Position numbers and translations under genes: made by a program. The notes under the pieces were generated by a model. The model did not search any database and was not told the DNA's origin. It was given only the letters and a program-made list of their open reading frames with translations. Source: Candidatus Neoflavobacterium equi (GTDB lineage Bacteria; Bacteroidota; Bacteroidia; Flavobacteriales; Flavobacteriaceae). From it: a DNA stretch of 6,511 nucleotides. The stretch is taken from the NCBI GenBank assembly GCA_018065745.1, contig JAGHSS010000050.1, positions 1 to 6,511 on the forward strand. Direction: 5' to 3'. The number at the start of each line of letters is the position of its first letter. Within the stretch, counting starts at the first letter, position 1. This document shows, piece by piece, positions 5,896-6,511 of this stretch.

Positions 5896-6123
5896 ATTCA
5901 ATGTATATATAGAACCCACAGATAAAGCCGTGAGCAATAGAATCAAATTTCCAATTTCCGGCAAAGGTATTCCCGGAGGTGGTGGTGCCAAAGACGCCGC
6001 CATAGCATTCCCTTGCGATGCCGTCAAATTATCGGGTGGTGGTGGTTGCATGGCACTCTGACCATAAGTCACACTGCACAACAACACACTAAAAACTAAT
6101 GTTTTAAGTAATTTTGAGATCAT
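5881..6123 (-). CDS. Small exported protein with proline-rich segments and C-terminal sorting-type tail
   Basis: An 80-residue protein of unknown function. Visible in order: a signal peptide (MISKLLKTLVFSVLLCSVTYG, likely cleaved near G21/Q22), a first PPPP run (27-30), an Ala/Ser/Asn/Gln-rich middle, a second PPPP run (47-50) followed by GIPLPE, a hydrophobic segment (about 57-75) and a basic end NKKRR. This tripartite end resembles the flavobacterial PID-CTERM type of predicted sorting signal (from memory of the NCBI family name), although the Asp of P-I-D is not kept here. The frame is open upstream to an ATG at 6168. I chose the ATG at 6123 because it starts directly with the signal peptide and a good promoter (6144-6174) overlaps the longer version. 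It lies 84 bp downstream of a similar gene. The end of the gene forms part of a terminator stem. Likely in the cell envelope, role unknown. Confidence 0.82.
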   Translation of the reverse strand: MISKLLKTLVFSVLLCSVTYGQSAMQPPPPDNLTASQGNAMAASLAPPPPGIPLPEIGNLILLLTALSVGSIYTLNKKRR

Positions 6124-6143
6124 AAGAATAATATTGGGCTTTG

Positions 6144-6174
6144 CTAATATACAAAAAAACCAATACACATCAAA
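6144..6174 (-). promoter_or_regulatory. Candidate promoter of the small exported protein at 5881-6123
   Basis: On the minus strand TTTG (6174-6171) is followed after exactly 19 nt by TATATTAG (6151-6144), matching the Bacteroidota pattern TTTG-N19-TAnnTTTG with one mismatch. Transcription would begin about 15 nt upstream of the ATG at 6123. This argues against use of the upstream in-frame ATG at 6168. It also means the two small paralogous genes need not be cotranscribed. Confidence 0.5.
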
Positions 6175-6207
6175 AAAATATAAAAAAAATCGAGGTTTTA
6201 ATAAAAA

Positions 6208-6453
6208 TTAGCCTTTAATCTCTTTTTTATTCACAAAATAACATCCCACAGCTAATCCCATGATTACAAGAACGTAAAGGGAAGAATCAATTGGCAAACC
6301 TGGATACGGAGCTGGACCCACTTTAGCTGCAGAAGAAGCATCCGGCGGAGGTGGCACATTGCTTTCTGTTTGAACTTGCGCAAACATTGTAGTTACATTG
6401 AATAAGAAACCAATGCATAATAGGGCTAATATAATTTTATTTTTTATAGTCAT
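6208..6453 (-). CDS. Small exported protein with PID-CTERM-like tail
   Basis: An 81-residue protein of unknown function, paralogous in layout to the gene at 5881-6123. It has a signal peptide (MTIKNKIILALLCIGFLFNVTTMFA, likely cleaved after A25), a short Gln/Ser/Pro-rich mature region with PPPP (34-37), then PYPGLPID (49-56), a hydrophobic segment (about 59-74) and the tail NKKEIKG. The PGLPID-hydrophobic-basic end is what I recall as the PID-CTERM sorting signal of Bacteroidota. The mature part outside the signals is only about 25 residues, so it may act as a small envelope peptide. The start ATG leads straight into the signal peptide. Upstream there are only 58 bases before the window edge, containing a TTTG (6508-6505) but no convincing -7 element. 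No clear terminator separates it from the next small gene. Confidence 0.8.
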   Translation of the reverse strand: MTIKNKIILALLCIGFLFNVTTMFAQVQTESNVPPPPDASSAAKVGPAPYPGLPIDSSLYVLVIMGLAVGCYFVNKKEIKG

Positions 6454-6511
6454 ATTATAGGGTTATAATTAATACGCCACGAATAAACGAAGCATATGTT
6501 TATACAAAAGT

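Noticed and set aside
5843..6061. Plus-strand 72-codon frame with glycine runs, opposite the small exported protein
   Set aside because: The glycine runs are the antisense of the Pro codons in the minus-strand gene, which has a convincing signal peptide, sorting tail and promoter. The plus frame starts inside the ribE terminator region and resembles no family.
6124..6168. Fifteen-codon N-terminal extension of the small exported protein (ATG at 6168)
   Set aside because: The extension would place 15 residues in front of a normal signal peptide, and it overlaps the best promoter match (6144-6174), so it would not be transcribed from it.
5881..6453. Lipoprotein signal in the two small exported proteins because of Cys residues near the N-terminus
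   Set aside because: The Cys residues lie within the hydrophobic core of the signal peptides without a proper lipobox (no L-[AS]-[GA]-C), and both have better signal peptidase I type sites just after.

Overview
The window is a stretch of housekeeping chromosome from a member of the Bacteroidota, most likely a marine-type Flavobacteriaceae. The evidence is AT-rich sequence, gene starts without Shine-Dalgarno motifs, several TAnnTTTG-type -7 promoter elements, the gene order pdxA / DUF177 / rpmF / fabH / accB / accC, and two small secreted proteins of a flavobacterial C-terminal sorting type. No mobile element, CRISPR array, RNA gene or defence system is visible.

Layout. Positions 1-136 hold no gene. 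A strong rho-independent terminator (137-169) closes a leftward fatty-acid unit: accC (biotin carboxylase), accB (biotin carboxyl carrier protein) and fabH (beta-ketoacyl-ACP synthase III). Upstream of it and in the same direction lie rpmF (ribosomal protein bL32, followed by its own terminator at 3222-3250), a DUF177/YceD-family protein and pdxA (4-hydroxythreonine-4-phosphate dehydrogenase). Divergent from pdxA, on the plus strand, is ribE (riboflavin synthase). A terminator shared by both strands (5863-5895) separates ribE from two tandem leftward genes for about 80-residue proteins with a signal peptide, a proline-rich segment, a C-terminal hydrophobic segment and a basic tail.

How the genes work together. 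AccB and AccC make up the biotin half of acetyl-CoA carboxylase and supply malonyl-CoA. FabH condenses malonyl-ACP with an acyl-CoA primer to start fatty-acid chains. rpmF and the DUF177 gene form a ribosome-linked pair that often travels with fabH. PdxA (pyridoxal phosphate) and RibE (riboflavin) serve cofactor synthesis and share a 60-bp divergent promoter region.

The most notable observation is in fabH. The reading frame stops at TGA exactly where the family has a conserved Trp (GGGFT-W-G). Twelve codons, the last a TAA, continue in frame after it with a typical FabH C-terminus (GSIYLKWAYNK). This means a one-base nonsense mutation, a sequencing error, or stop-codon readthrough. The second point of interest is the tandem pair of small CTERM-type secreted proteins. 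I found no clear evidence for a wholly new biological system here.
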